DNA from: Apostichopus japonicus
Lineage: Eukaryota > Echinodermata > Holothuroidea > Aspidochirotida > Stichopodidae
DNA length: 64,000 bases
Assembly: GCF_037975245.1 (NCBI RefSeq)
Contig: NC_092574.1
Location: forward strand, 5,820,713 to 5,884,712
Reading direction: 5' to 3'
Position 1 is the first letter of the stretch; every line of letters starts with the position of its first letter. The notes beneath the pieces are model-generated. The model was not told the DNA's origin. It saw nothing but the letters and a program-made list of their open reading frames with translations, and made no database searches. A program made the translations under genes and the position numbers. Positions 37,701 through 49,310 of the stretch are shown in pieces.

Positions 37701-40700
37701 TCGCCGCGCTGAGCTTAACCCTGGTCATTGGTAACTTGTCACACCTGCACACCAAAGTGTGCACAATTCAAACAATCTCTCCTGGGGTACCACAGTGCAC
37801 CACAGCCACGTGTCCCCTGGGGGACTTCCCATAGGGTGCAGCCACAAACTGGCGCATGCAACTATATTTACAAGTCACCTCGCAAGTCCCCATTTATACA
37901 CCATCTTTATGGTTATAAGTGACAGAGATGTTTGCAATGAACAACTTCCCAAAACATCTAAGACAAAATCTGATTTCAAATAATGGGGAGATGTAATAGT
38001 TTCAATGTTACAAATGAGACTGGAGACTTGATCAAGTCTAAATATGACATCATCCAGCCACATACGCTTCAATTTCTTATGTGTTTCTTGATTTATTGCA
38101 ATCTTTCCTGTAATGGACATTGGTTTTGAAAATGCTGAATCTAATTGTTCTGGAGTCATCGAAATGATCTCGCATACTGGCGTACTTTGTTTCCATGCCA
38201 ACACAGTCTATGTAAAAGCCTCGAAAATTTAGATGAAAATAAAGAAAAAGTAAAAGGCCTCATGTGTCACTACGACAGCACAGACTATCAAACAAAATGG
38301 CCGCTCCTTGTCGTGACTTTTGAACGACGATGTCCAGTCAATGTGCTCGCAAGATCATGTTTTATCTGCCAATAAGGAGACTCGTTAGAGGATTGTGTAG
38401 TTGAGAAGAAACAGATTTAGTAAAGGGAAGTCATTTGATGTTAACACTGCAAATATCCTCTCGGCGGACGTAGACATTTTTTTAATTTTTTTTTATTTTT
38501 ATTGGTGGACGTAGAAATAATTTTTGGAGTGAAATTTTTGACAGAGAGAAACTTGTACATTTCTGTACTTACCTTTTGCTGTTGTGCCGGTGATCATATC
38601 CAATCGCGATACCGGTATTCTTGCAGTCTTTGTTCTCTGCTAGCAAATGGGTGAGGATACCCTGAAATAAAGGAAATTCAGATCTATTAAATATAAAACA
38701 AAACAAAACAAAACATAATCACTGCAAATGTGATACAAATAATATCATGTACAGGGGTGACACTTTAACTGACATGTAAGAGCGTTGACAATATCGATAG
38801 TCAATCAAATTGTAAACAACCAACATCAGGAAGGAACTATTTGAAATAAACACTAATTCAGCAGGAAGTAGTAGGAACAAGGATTACTACTGAATACTGT
38901 AGGTACACATGTTGAATCTTTGTTACAGTTTACCGAGGGGAAATATCTGACGTCCTATCGCTGATGATATTAATCCAGCCCTGTGTTCTCCTGTAGGAAT
39001 AGTGGCAAGAAGCAACGGCGCTGTGGGTATTTTAGTTTAAGATATATGTAGACCTGCCAACCCCCCCCCCCCCGCCCCCCCAAATGTAACAACCTGGAGC
39101 TTAATTTCAAAGGCAAAGTTCAAAGGCATGTACTTTAAGTACTTAAACAGACCACCTGAAATCTGCATTATCAATTCAGTTATTTGATGGACATGTCTAC
39201 AATAACATGACACTATCACATATTATATTTATGGTTCTTGTCAATCTGTTGACTCTTGAAATATCAATCAATGTTCAGTACTTCAGTGAATAATAAAATT
39301 CACAACAAAGTTGTTAATTACATTAATGTGTATGCTTTTGTTTGAAAACAGTTTGAATAAGGTTTGAGTCAGTGCTCCTGAGAAGTCACTGTGATCGTCA
39401 GTCTGTTTGTTAGTATGTCTGTCTGTCTGTCTTCCTGTCCCTCTGTGTATGTACTGAGCCCATAAATTAATTCTGAATTACTAACCGTTGGTTCACGGGC
39501 CTAATCGTGTACTTTATTTAATTGCATCTTCAATCACTACCGTCAATCGTTGTCGTAGAATTAAAATAGCAAAGTGTTCATTCTGTAGTATTTTCTAGTA
39601 TTACTTTTTTGTGTTTTAAGTGTCGTACCTGTAAGTACTGAATGAACGTTGACCATAATTTGAACTGACACTACTGTACACAAAAACAATGTGTGGAAAG
39701 ATATTTTGGTTTGGTGGACATGTACCCTAATTATCATATTTAATTAATCATATTTAATTATCAAGCGCCATATATCACTCCATCTAGAGTCGTGTGTGTA
39801 CACAGCTGGAAGCCACTTGTGTTGTTAGTGGGTGGAAACCAGCCATATTAATGTTAGTTATATGAATAGTCATTTATTAAATATTATAATAAACTAATCC
39901 ATATTTAATTATCATGTGTCATATATCACTCCATCTAGAACCATGTGTGTATACAGCTGGAAGCCACTTGTGTTGTTAGTGGGTGGAAACCAGCCATATT
40001 AATGTCAGTTATATGAATAGTCATTTATTAATTATCATAATAAACTAGTCCATAAAACCAGCTGGTTAAATCATGAGACAAGTCCTAATGCATGCCTCTT
40101 ATTGTTCATTCCTGCCTCGGGCCATTTCACCAAGACAAAATCATGCATTATTTTTATACAAATGCTATACGGATTAGCTATTTCTTCTCAATCAAACTAC
40201 TTTACAACCATCAATACATAGTCAATAAGCTCACAATAATAACAACTTCAGCCCAATATTTCATATGCAAATTATCAGAAGATAATCGCTCGGTTTCTGC
40301 TATTTAAAGCAATGTAGGCCTGAGCTAATCTTGATTGGATATTGCTTTGCAACAGGGAGAAACTGCCCGTAAATAAGAGAAAAACTGTTGTACTAATATA
40401 ATAAAGCAACCATATGCTTAGACCGCTGACAGGCAGATACTTTAATCCAGATCGTAATGCTGCACATGATCAACATATTGATGACATCTGGCAGAGGGAG
40501 AGGTTGGCTTGGAAGTAAATATTGACAGACGATCTTTATGGCTCATAAGTTGAAAGTTCAAAACAATACAATAAAAGGACATATTACACTATAAAAGCTC
40601 TACTTATTAAAGTATATATGTAGGAAGGTCATGAAGACAACTGTGGTTGGCCGAAATCTTGTTTCGTTTTTCTTTATAAAATGAAAAATAAAATCTGAAC

Positions 40701-43700
40701 TTTGTTTAGGTAGAATAGAAAATAGAAAAGAAAGGGTCTCTGTGTCATGAGTGTAAATTAAAACATCCTTCCCGTGGCTCCTGGAGACCTTTAATGGGGT
40801 TACTTCAGAGATAACCTTTCAAAGCTGCTAGAGTAAGGGTAGCAAACAACAGTCAACCCCTTCATACACAAGACAGATGGTACACATGTATGTATGTAGT
40901 GTAAATCATTCCATCAATCAACCAAATAAACAACATAGACGAAGCAGGAGAGTTGAAAGGGTAAGCAAAGGCCAAAAGCAAAATTTGCAAGTTTGATTTA
41001 AAACGGTTCACAGCATTATATACAGGTATTTGAAAAATTCACAATTTTCACACAATATGGCTTAGTAAATAAGTTTATTTGCAGCTCAGGGATCTCTCCA
41101 GAAAGTGACCAACTTTTCGAGAAAAAAAAAACATGTTTGCGATTGGTTGAAGACCTGCAGTGGACATTTCTTTCCATTCCATCTTAACGAGGGAGGATGG
41201 AGGGTGGAGGGTGTAGGGGGAAGGAGGTAGGGAGCAGGGGAGAGGTTGGGAAAGGAATGAGGAAGAGCATTCCAGATAGTTAGAAAAACCAAAACCTGAC
41301 AGTTTAATTAATGAAACTAAGTATCAGTGGCAGAGTGTGGGAGTATTTGTAGTTTAATACGTTATATAACAGGAGGTTTCTTTCATTCTTTTGTTGCTCT
41401 AGCTGGACATTTAATACTCGAAACACCTAAGTCCATCCCTCTGTACTCATAATATATATATATCATTGTACTGTGTTGTTGTACACATAAAACAAATTGA
41501 CCCAATAAACCATGATTGGGTGAATCTAATTTTGATGGTGATAGGGCATTTCATACAGTACTGTATTTACAAGTGCACCAAAGTCTGTGGAATGCCCTGC
41601 CCATCTGCACGTTGTCTTTTACACATCTTTGCTTGTTTTAAGTCCCAACTTAGAACTCATCTTTCTTTATTATACATAATTTAATGACTCATCTTGTTTT
41701 CTATTGTCTTAACCTTGTTTATATATTTGTCTCATTAATTATTTTATCGATTTAGTATGTGAACTGTGTGTACAGAGTCTCAATACGCTGTAACAACTGT
41801 CATACACACTGTGTATGTACAGTATGTATGTATGTATTTTGATTAATCTAACTTAAAAATAATATCATAAACTGTGTTAAGTATGTGATATATTCGGTAT
41901 TGGATCTTTGCGACAGATGAAATCATTCTTAAAATATGTTTTGCGCCCAAATTGGCTAGAGAGACAAATAATGTCGAAAATTCCACCTAAACTTTTTCCA
42001 GCCACTTTTGAAGGATAACTTTTAGCTCATAAGTAACTTGGATATGTTCTAGACAATAAACCACACTGCTATCATTTCAGGTTGTACTTTTAAGTAAACT
42101 TTAAGGAAGTGAACTTCATCAGTTAAAGTGACTGGACTATTTAGTCTAATACTATGGACTACTCTATTAGGTCATTTCCTCAGATGCAACACAAACCTCA
42201 ACAGGAAAACATAAGCCCTTTATGATCTCGAATGACATGTTTACGATATATACATTACACATTTGTCAAGGATAAATGATAGTGAAAGTCCTCTAAACAT
42301 GTTCCATTGTTTACGTGAAGTTTAAAGAACATCCTCTGTTGAGTTAGTAGAAACAATAGATTAATCATTAACATTTAGGCTAGGCACTGAGGGGATAATG
42401 CTATCACCAATGTAGTCTTAAAGGAGCATGAAACTACAGAGATTTAGAATAACCGAGGTAAATATCTTGAGAACCTTAAAAGTTAATCACAATATTAAAA
42501 GAAACATTTGTTTTCATTTTCTTGGATTATAACATACTGTATCACCACTAAACTTGATGTATGTATGTAGTTTAGATCCTCCTGCAAGCAGGAACTCGCG
42601 AAGAAGCCATCATTGGCTTATCAAAGCCGCAAGCTGACCGAAGTCAGTCTCTCACATTCATATTTAACGTCCATGATTATGAATTGTCAATTGTCAACAA
42701 CTCTGTAACTGGACGACATACATTAATCTTGGAGTGACTCCAACTCGGGACCTTATGATTGAAAGGCACCGGCGTTAACCGCTGAGCTAACACTCAGTGT
42801 TGAGACTACAGCCATCTTTTACAGCTGTGCTGATATATGTAGTTTTGTATGAGTTACTAACTAACCTGGGCTGTTTGAATCACAATAAGGTCATTAATTC
42901 TTGCTGTTCCAGCTTCCATTCGAGCTCTCAGTCCTGAAATAAAAATAAATTGGAGGTTGTTGTTACTTTACTTTAGTTGCATCTTGTTAATGCAGTTAAA
43001 ATTTACAGTAATTCAATTTCTCTAATACTATGAACGCTAGTTGTGGATGTTCGCTTGAAGGTTACTTTATTTTAAGATGGCTCTATGGTCATATCACAGA
43101 AATGATTCTCATGGGAAAGGAGGTGACATCATAATGATATCACTTTTCTGCACATGCCTCATTTTTCCTTTCATAAATTTTGTTACCAAAATTCTTCAGT
43201 ATTATGAAGATGACCACACATTCAATGTTAGTAACTAGACTAAAGTCCTATACCTACACTTTATGTAACAAGGCTGAATACATTCAGTGTTTTTGAGGAT
43301 GACTACACATTTAATATTAGTAAACTGAAATCCTATACTTTCAATTTTATGAGGCTGAATGCACCTTGCAGTGTTGCAATACTGCATATTATGAGGATGA
43401 CCACACATTCAATGTAGGTAACTAGACTTAAGTCCTATACCTTCAGAGTTATGAGGATGACTACACCTTTACAGTATTACAAGACTGAATACATTCAGTG
43501 TTATGAGGATGACCACACTGTCAATGTTAGTAACTAGACTAAGGTCCTATACCTTCAGAGTTATGAGGATGACTACACCTTTACTGTATTACAAGATGGA
43601 ATATTCAGCGTTATGAGTATGACTACACAGTCAATGTTAGTAACTAGACAGAAGTCCTATACCTTCAGTGTTTTATGAATGACTATGTATACTGTATTCA

Positions 43701-45624
43701 GTTTTACAAGACTCCAGTACATACCTTCAGTCTTATGAGACTGACTACAACAATAGTCTTACAAGACTGAATATACCTTCAGTATTATGAGAATGACTAC
43801 ACATATTCAATGTTAGTAACTAGACTGAAGTGCTATACTGTACCTTCAGTGTTATTAGATTGACTGTACCTTCAGTGTTATAAAGCTGACTAAATCTCCA
43901 GCACTAATGATCTTAAATCACCTGAAATTCATATGTATTCTTCTGGAATTCGAGTACAATCTAGAACTTTATTCCTTGGGAAGATACATGGTATGCACAA
44001 TTAAAGGGTGCGAAGACTCGCACAAAAAGAAACGTCCAATGCCGGTAATCTGACCTAGTTTCGAACGAGTTGTAACAGAAGTGTTAGACACCACCATCGA
44101 TCCCAGGAAATACACACACAGCTTGCTACCATCAGTAATTAGACACTAGTGTACAGTCAGTACATACAGCTGCGGTCAATACCCACATCACACTGTACAA
44201 ACAATACAGGGATGGACATCTCAGGTCCAGCTAAATATAACAAGGTATCACGTTTCATTATTGTACTGTCTGCATTTTGTAGCGACACGAACAAAATGTC
44301 ACTTGCAAGCAACGGTGAGTTAACTTTTTCAGATGGCCGCACACGGTTTGAGGCGAGTCTTCAATGCCTTTAAGATGTATCAACCTACCTTTATCACTAG
44401 ATGCATATGCCATACCAGTTGGAGAAAAGAAATTTATTATCTTCAAAACATTTTTCAATAATTTTTAGTATACAAACCTGCAGTTCCAAATGCTATTCTC
44501 GTTCCAAATCTTTTCTTCAGCTCTATCACATCCTTCCTATCCAACAAGTCCACAACCTCTTGGCGTGTTGGTGGATACTAAAAGGGAAAAGACGATTTAA
44601 CCATGAATAATGCATAATGTACTAAACACTTATAAAGTATTGTTTATCTCTATCATAACATACTGTATTCCAGTTTACACTTATAATGTAAAACAAGTTC
44701 CACATTGAATTATTGGGAACCAAAAAAATCAAGGAAGGTCAATTTTTACCTCTGACCTCACTTAGTTACATTCATTAGCCATTCTACAATACTTCTTACA
44801 TGTCTTCTGTTGTTGTTGGGTTTTTTTATGCTTTGACATATATAGTTTCCATGAAATACTGGAACAATGACTACTTGTACTAAAATAATGAAACTTGAAG
44901 AAAAAAGCCTTATGAGATTTAATGTATGATTGAATGCAAACCTAAAACTTTCATTCCCAATCCCATGACCTTCTGTGGTGTAGGCCCTAGGTGAAAGAGC
45001 TTTACGAACAACGAATATCAGTAACCAGTCGAAGAGGGGCGAGATTGGTCAAGAATGAGTACAAACGTAAACCAGGTACAGTTACTCGGATTATGACTGA
45101 CCTCCAGTGGCAACCATTGCATATCAGAAGGAAAAGCAACAGATTATCTGTACTTCATAAAGCAATTAATGGAAAGACTGCTATCTTATCCCATCCTAGT
45201 TCCTACATTAAGAAGCCATCTCGTACAACTAGACAACTCAATCAAGCTAAGTTCATCCAACCTCGCTGCAAAACAGATGATTACAAATATAGATTAGAAC
45301 TCTTTGCCTCCAGAATTGATTTCAATAACGTCTGCTGTCAATTTCGAAGTGGAAACATCTAGGTACTTAGCAGAGATTTAATATGCAACACATGACTTGA
45401 TGATGTCACTAATCATCCTTTGCGAGATGGACACCAGTCTATTGCTGAGTACCGATGTAGATGCAACCTCGTTATTGCTTCTGTGTAAAGGGAAGTCTCT
45501 TTTATGAAGAGGAGATTTATTTTGAAGAAAAAAAGCTACCTGCTGTCCTTACCTTATCCCACTTAAGCCACTGTCTTATAGTTGTGTCCAGGGCTTCATC
45601 CCCTGTATTTACTTTGAATTCCAT
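26045..45624 (-). CDS. PGM2: Phosphopentomutase / phosphoglucomutase-2
   Basis: Sixteen minus-strand exons: 45624-45553, 44577-44478, 42933-42866, 38661-38573, 37515-37431, 37203-37096, 36235-36063, 35034-34911, 34184-33923, 33471-33395, 30939-30846, 30032-29903, 29051-28952, 27605-27519, 26844-26711, 26147-26045. Their 1806 bases stay in frame: 601 residues, against about 610 in the family. Every junction has GT-AG. Landmarks in order: [14 protein letters not shown] (sugar-phosphate entry), [16 protein letters not shown] (catalytic phosphoserine loop, Ser in TPSHNP), NDPDADRLA (metal-binding loop), GHKWMGNRI and FAYEEAIGF (sugar-binding loop), and [12 protein letters not shown] (phosphate-binding loop). 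All catalytic motifs are intact. The family interconverts ribose/deoxyribose 1- and 5-phosphates in the cytosol; the paralogue PGM2L1 makes glucose 1,6-bisphosphate, and sequence alone does not separate the two here. Introns hold most of the region's mobile elements. Confidence 0.95.
28200..28740 (-). mobile_element. Non-LTR retrotransposon 3' fragment
   Basis: A minus-strand open frame of 117 codons (28713-28360) reads as the C-terminal tail of a LINE reverse-transcriptase polyprotein. It has [34 protein letters not shown] and [11 protein letters not shown], then the usual R.N.FIYRA ending. The roughly 150 bp after the stop looks like a LINE 3' UTR ending in an AATTGAAAAATT patch. It is 5'-truncated, in PGM2 intron 13, and probably of the CR1/jockey type. 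Confidence 0.75.
29227..29584. mobile_element. hAT-type MITE, CA(C/T)AGGCGTAGGAG termini
   Basis: Inverted termini CACAGGCGTAGGAG and CTCCTACGCCTATG (one mismatch in 14). They are flanked by CTATTAAT (29219-29226) and CTATTTAT (29585-29592), an 8-bp target duplication with one change. No transposase ORF. PGM2 intron 12. Confidence 0.8.
30100..30480. repeat. Degenerate GCAGGC-rich short repeats
   Basis: Irregular reiterations of ATGCAGGC(A/G)A and GATCAG at spacings of roughly 25-60 bp in PGM2 intron 11. The open frames on both strands are by-products. Confidence 0.5.
31120..31340 (-). mobile_element. tRNA-derived SINE, family A copy 1
   Basis: The minus-strand head near 31340 reads GGAGTGTTAGCTCAGTGGTT (A box) and GGTTCGAGTCACTCC (B box). 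A body with TAATGTATAT, CAACTCTG, GAATGCAAGAGA and GCAGGATGATC follows. It closely matches 33649-33902 and 42557-42796. PGM2 intron 10. Confidence 0.85.
31530..32973. mobile_element. 1444-bp non-autonomous hAT element with exact 8-bp TSD
   Basis: Termini TAGTGTTGC and GCAACACTA are perfect inverted repeats, flanked by identical CTTAAAAC at 31522-31529 and 32974-32981. Subterminal zones (31540-31623 and 32888-32960) hold many CCGATA/ATATCGG repeats in both orientations, the sort of cluster hAT transposases bind. The interior has no open frame resembling a transposase. It lies in PGM2 intron 10. Confidence 0.9.
33649..33902 (+). mobile_element. tRNA-derived SINE, family A copy 2
   Basis: The most complete copy: A box TTAGCTCAGTGGTTAACGC, B box GGTTCAAGTTAATCC, body with GCTTGCGGCTTTGATAAGCC and CCTGCTTGCAGGAGGATC, and a 3' tail of imperfect ATACATAC repeats (33873-33902). 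It sits about 20 bp from PGM2 exon 9 and about 180 bp from exon 10, in intron 9. Confidence 0.88.
34699..34740. repeat. (AT)n microsatellite
   Basis: About 20 uninterrupted AT dinucleotides in PGM2 intron 8. Confidence 0.95.
35246..35405. repeat. ~35-bp C-rich minisatellite
   Basis: About five units of CCCACACCCAACCCACTCCC plus CACTTCGTTCTCTT, with length variation, in PGM2 intron 7. Minus-strand open frames across it are by-products of the repeat. Confidence 0.85.
35545..35762. repeat. ~111-bp tandem duplication ending in a SINE tail
   Basis: Two copies of TTAGGAACAAGG(A/T)TGCTGAAC through GCTGGTGATTGCATAATAAT and ATATTTACTTTCT, starting near 35546 and 35657. The shared end runs into the tail of the family B SINE at 35742. 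Confidence 0.8.
35742..36024 (-). mobile_element. tRNA-derived SINE, family B copy 2
   Basis: Minus-strand head near 36024: GAGCGTGGTGGCCAATTGGC, then B box GGTTCGATTCCTGCC. The body shares CCTGGGTGAAGAGAGGCAA and CTTGCCCAAGGACACAAC with the copy at 7486. It ends with AGCGCTTTATACCAG. It abuts PGM2 exon 7, leaving about 38 bp. Confidence 0.85.
36240..36910 (-). pseudogene. Decaying tandem copies of PGM2 exon 7 start
   Basis: After exon 7 (36063-36235), partial copies of its first roughly 45 bases plus acceptor recur near 36318-36367, 36448-36505, 36575-36620, 36700-36760 and weakly 36858-36895. Diagnostic strings include TTAGCATGGATAGCTGCA, ATACC(C/G)TTAT and CAGGTGGAATGA. Copy 1 keeps CTGTAG before the pseudo-exon. 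Divergence rises with distance. None is a usable exon. Confidence 0.82.
37680..37905 (-). mobile_element. tRNA-derived SINE, family B copy 3, head missing
   Basis: Shares CCCTGGTCATTGGTAACTTG through CCTCGCAAGTCCCCATTTAT with the copy at 7486 at very high identity. It stops at TATACACC, before the tRNA-like head, so it is 5'-truncated. PGM2 intron 4. Confidence 0.82.
39751..40055. repeat. ~151-bp tandem duplication
   Basis: Two adjacent copies share CATATATCACTCCATCTAGA, CAGCTGGAAGCCACTTGTG and TGGGTGGAAACCAGCCATAT, starting near 39751 and 39902, with few differences. PGM2 intron 3. Confidence 0.9.
41540..41700 (+). mobile_element. Non-LTR retrotransposon C-terminal remnant
   Basis: [18 protein letters not shown] in one frame, then [15 protein letters not shown] in the next, is the typical LINE polyprotein ending (LWN.LP ... 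FK..LKTHLF) broken by a frameshift. TATGTATG repeats about 120 bp later (41820-41836) may be the 3' tail. PGM2 intron 3, opposite strand to the gene. Confidence 0.6.
42557..42796 (-). mobile_element. tRNA-derived SINE, family A copy 3
   Basis: Minus-strand head near 42796 with TTAGCTCAGCGGTTAACGCC and a B box decayed to GAGTTGGAGTCACTCC. The tail is the ATGTATGTATGT run at 42557. The body matches the other two copies. PGM2 intron 3, about 70 bp from exon 3. Confidence 0.85.
43160..43880. repeat. Irregular ~100-bp tandem repeat
   Basis: About seven loose units built from TCAATGTTAGTAACTAGAC, AGTCCTATACCTTCAG, TTATGAGGATGACTACAC and ACAAGACTGAATAC, with insertions and deletions. PGM2 intron 2. 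Confidence 0.8.
44001..44373 (+). mobile_element. TTAA-flanked MITE, copy 3
   Basis: Best-preserved copy: TTAA at 44001-44004 and 44370-44373. Between them the inverted termini AGGGTGCGAAGACTCGC and GCGAGTCTTCAATGCCT match at 13 of 17 positions. Non-coding interior. PGM2 intron 2, roughly 100 bp from exon 2. Confidence 0.82.
44985..45363 (+). mobile_element. Non-LTR retrotransposon C-terminal fragment
   Basis: A 123-codon open frame with [40 protein letters not shown] and [17 protein letters not shown], a pattern typical of the LINE polyprotein end (LKWLPL..RR......K, then the R.F.P.T..W.N.L region). It is 5'-truncated, has no RT core, and lies in PGM2 intron 1 opposite to the gene. Confidence 0.78.
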
Positions 45625-48600
45625 TTCGTGAAAAAGGTACTTCTACTATTAGTTGTACGGCACTTTGGTATAGACAAATCGTTCTTGGAGTTGCATTGAA
45701 GTTTTCCAACTGCAATTACTCCGGGCCAAGCTCCACGTCTCACTGTAAATAAAATGTTGGACCCTTCGAACCACACTTTATATGCAGTGTTGTGTGTGTG
45801 TTACACGTTTGTGCAAACAAAGAATTAATATGGGCCTACTTCACCAGAGATACTACACTAACTTGTTTGCTTATCTTCATTAACACGTTTGTAAAACTGT
45901 ACATAGCGTGCAACGTTGCTGGCCTTTCCATATATCCTACACAGTATGACATCATTTACTATAAACGCATGACCTTACCTCGTACCCTGGCAATCTGGGG
46001 TCATCTGGTATGTAAATATCATAACAAAATATGACATATATATGATACAATGAAAATGATGCAATGTGCGCGCTATCGTGAGCAATTTTGTGACTCTAAT
46101 GCTGTAGGCCTTCCATTTTCCAATATTTCACTAAACTCTGCTAAAAGCTTACCGGTTTTCATGCATACCTGAACGCAATATCATCATGTGAAGATATTGG
46201 CAAGTATATATATCACAGAAAGATGGAACAGGTTTAAAATAATGGATGAAAACTAACTAAAGACTATATTGGTTATTAATTGTCCATGTTGGTTTAATTA
46301 AGTAGCTCAAGAGATATGACTTAAAATATTTTTTTTAGCTTCCCGGCCCTCCAAGTGAACACTACGTACGTACTATTTCATATTAGGCCTAATGTAATCT
46401 TGAAACGTCATCAATATTTGTCCCCCAATGTTTAGCGTTCTGTAGTCTTAAAATACCATGACCACTCCCAAACATCGAGTAGAAAACAAATTATTCAATG
46501 AATGAAGGGAAGGGAAGGAATACAGAAAAGCTTTTGCCTGTGCCTGTGCCTGAATCATTGAAAGGTGAATTTAGGCCCAAAATTATAGCATGCTGTAATT
46601 GCTAGAAGTTTCAACAAGTACTCTCCTGGAGGTTTTTACTCTCCAAATTGTTCTCAGACATTTTTAAGGAACACAAAAAAAAAAGTCCCAGTGAAGAGTA
46701 TTTTCCCAAAGGTTGTAATGAATACAGTTTAAGAATTTTGACCACATGTGACCATATTTGAATACTGTAGCATATTTGGGGCCAATACAGCATATCTTTA
46801 AAAATGTATTTCTAACACAAATTACGGTGCAACACTGATAACTTTAAATGTTAGTTTATTGATCCATAGTTAACGTGCTGTGCTAGTGTTTGTACTTTTC
46901 ATATCAAATTGAAAAATTATTTGTTTATAATTTGCAGAATTCGGTTCAACTCATGAGGCATCGCGTAACCACCGGAGAGGTTAATTAGGGACACGGGGGG
47001 GGGGGGGGGCTGGGATCCGTGCCTTTTGCACGCGGTACATGTCAGACGAACATCAGATCCAATGCCAACAAAGCAATTTGCATGAATTGGGGGTCGCACA
47101 TTTTATTCAGTATAGCTTAATTTAAGGTCCTGGCACGTATAAGCCAGATTGTCATCATGTTATAGGCTGCATGGTCACTGCAGTTTTAGTACCACTATGA
47201 ACAGGTGTGTCCAATCAAATCACGAGAAACTCATAAAGTATTGATTTATCATTCCGATACATCTGTCAATTTATTCCCCAAAGCATAAGTTAAATTTAAC
47301 ACAGGCCAAGTCCAAGGCTTAATTACAGTTTAAACAGCATGTGAATGTCATTAGTCAAATATACGGCGACAACCATTAGTGCTCGAAAACAGTATAATAG
47401 GGTAAAAAAGAAGAAAAAAATAGAAAGGACATCCACTTTACTATTGAGATGAATGGGGTTCAAACTGAGGGCAGGCTTTTGAACACACTCTTCAGGGTCA
47501 GTTTATTATAAATGAGTACGTGTAAAAACCCTGACCGACACTTCTGGAGAAAACTCTCTACGGTAAGGGAAGACATTCAGGCAGATAATCAGTGCTAACC
47601 AAGTCTCTTCGAGTCAGGAATATCATTTGTTGATGCACTACAAAACACAAAATGGTGTAAGTTCATTTTTCCTCCTTACCTGTATTCTAAGCTTTCGCTA
47701 CATTAGTGTAAATAAACATATTGGTAATGTATTTGTTTGGTATTACCATTGAAGAAACTTATCTGACAAATTCAAGTATTTTCAATAACTTTCGATAAAG
47801 AAAGTCCAAACACAGTCACTAGTATCAAAATTGCAGTTCTCATCCACTTGGAAGTTGCTGACATTTTTTCCTCTTACATTTCCTCGACATTTGGTTGAAG
47901 ATATATCAAGTTTTGCAAACATAGGCTAGTTCATCCGGCTGCAAAGTAATTAAGGTAACTTAGTTTAATGAAGGGGAAGGGGTCTCTTTTTCATGGAAAA
48001 TGGTTTAAATCAGTTGTTGTTATGTCGAGGGGAGGGGAGGGGGGGGGAAGTATGCTAAAATTGATGTAATATTGTATTTCCCGTTGGGAGATTGACCCTA
48101 ATCCCAGAAATGAGATGTTAATCAAATTTAAATTTCAACAAATTCCAGGCGCGGATATAGGGCCAGTGGTGGGGTACGTGTTACTTTGAAACATGTTTGG
48201 CTCAAAATGCACCATTTCACGTCTTGAAATATTATTTTATCAAAGAGGATGACCCCCAGACCCCCTATATACCTCGGCTTCAGTGACCTCGGGCCACACC
48301 CGTCTCCCATTCCCACGGGACTTTTTTCGATAATTCTGGATCCGTCCCTAATAACAGTTACTTAGATCCATGCATATGGACACAGCCCAGTTCAGTCGCC
48401 ATACTGCCCTCGATATTTCATTCATTACTGACGGCTGTCAAAGTTTCTTTGCCAAAGTCCGCAAGATTACAATGCGTTGTATGATGCAACGACAACGCGT
48501 GCGTTCAAGTTACATCTAGTTTTATTTGTGTTGCATCAGCAAAGTATAAACGGTTTGGAAACACATGTAAACAAGACGGAATGCGCTTGCAAAGATATAT

Positions 48601-48936
48601 TAATACCTTAGTGTTACATTCGACGAGTGGTAACCAGTGGGTCATACGAAATCGTCAACAGGTGTTACACTAGTATTTTATTAGGAGGGATAAGTGAATC
48701 TGACATTCGCGAGGCAAATGTCAAAACCCCAACGTTGTTTACGAAGTAACGTGAAACACGAGTTGATTCGCCTGACAATTTATTGTGTTAAATACCCTAT
48801 AGGGAAGGGTTGTGAAGTACGCTACGCGGGTTATAGCATTTCCTGTTTTTCGGTTTCTATTATACATGAGGTCTTGTGATGAATGAGGCTTAGCCAGCCG
48901 CGGTTTCAAAATTAAAGATAACTTGATTCAGTAATA
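45625..48936. other. PGM2 upstream region, no further gene supported
   Basis: Contains the PGM2 promoter and 5' UTR in its first part (not delimited). A possible TIR remnant lies at 48146-48350 (CAGGCGCGGATATAG against TGGATCCGTCCCTA, imperfect). A G16-class run is at about 46995. Open frames are short and without family resemblance. Confidence 0.45.
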
Positions 48937-49310
48937 CAGTGGCGTAGGAAGGTACTTTTGAGTGGGGGGGGGGGCTAAAGACTGATGGCCGGCATGGGGG
49001 AGTGGTCTAAGGGGAGGGGGTGTCCCCCTCCCCTTTGGATTTGTTTTGCATTTCCAGGTGGCCTCAGATGCAATTTGGTGTAATATAGCACACTTCAACA
49101 CCCACTCCATTTTGTAAATAATTTTGCATTTTCACCTGGCCTTAGATGCAATTTGGTGCTCCAAATTAGATTTTTTTCTCATTTGGAAATGAAAAAGGGG
49201 TTTTCTAATTTGCGAAGCGGAGGGGGGGGGGGCGGAATGATACTTCCGCCCCACCATATTTTTCACTGGGGGGGGCTGGCGCCCCCAGCCCCCGGTTCCT
49301 ACGCCCTTGC
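48937..49310. mobile_element. hAT-type MITE with exact 8-bp TSD
   Basis: Termini CAGTGGCGTAGGAA and TTCCTACGCCCTTG form a 14-bp inverted repeat with two mismatches. They are flanked by identical CAGTAATA at 48929-48936 and 49311-49318. The interior holds two copies of TTAGATGCAATTTGGTG-like text and G/C homopolymers, and no ORF of interest. It ends about 150 bp before the LamG gene A exon. Confidence 0.88.

Noticed and set aside
47740-47870. Minus-strand leader-like peptide (WMRTAILILVTVFGLSLS)
   Set aside because: Ends at a stop after 30 codons, has no convincing donor before the stop and no downstream partner exon.
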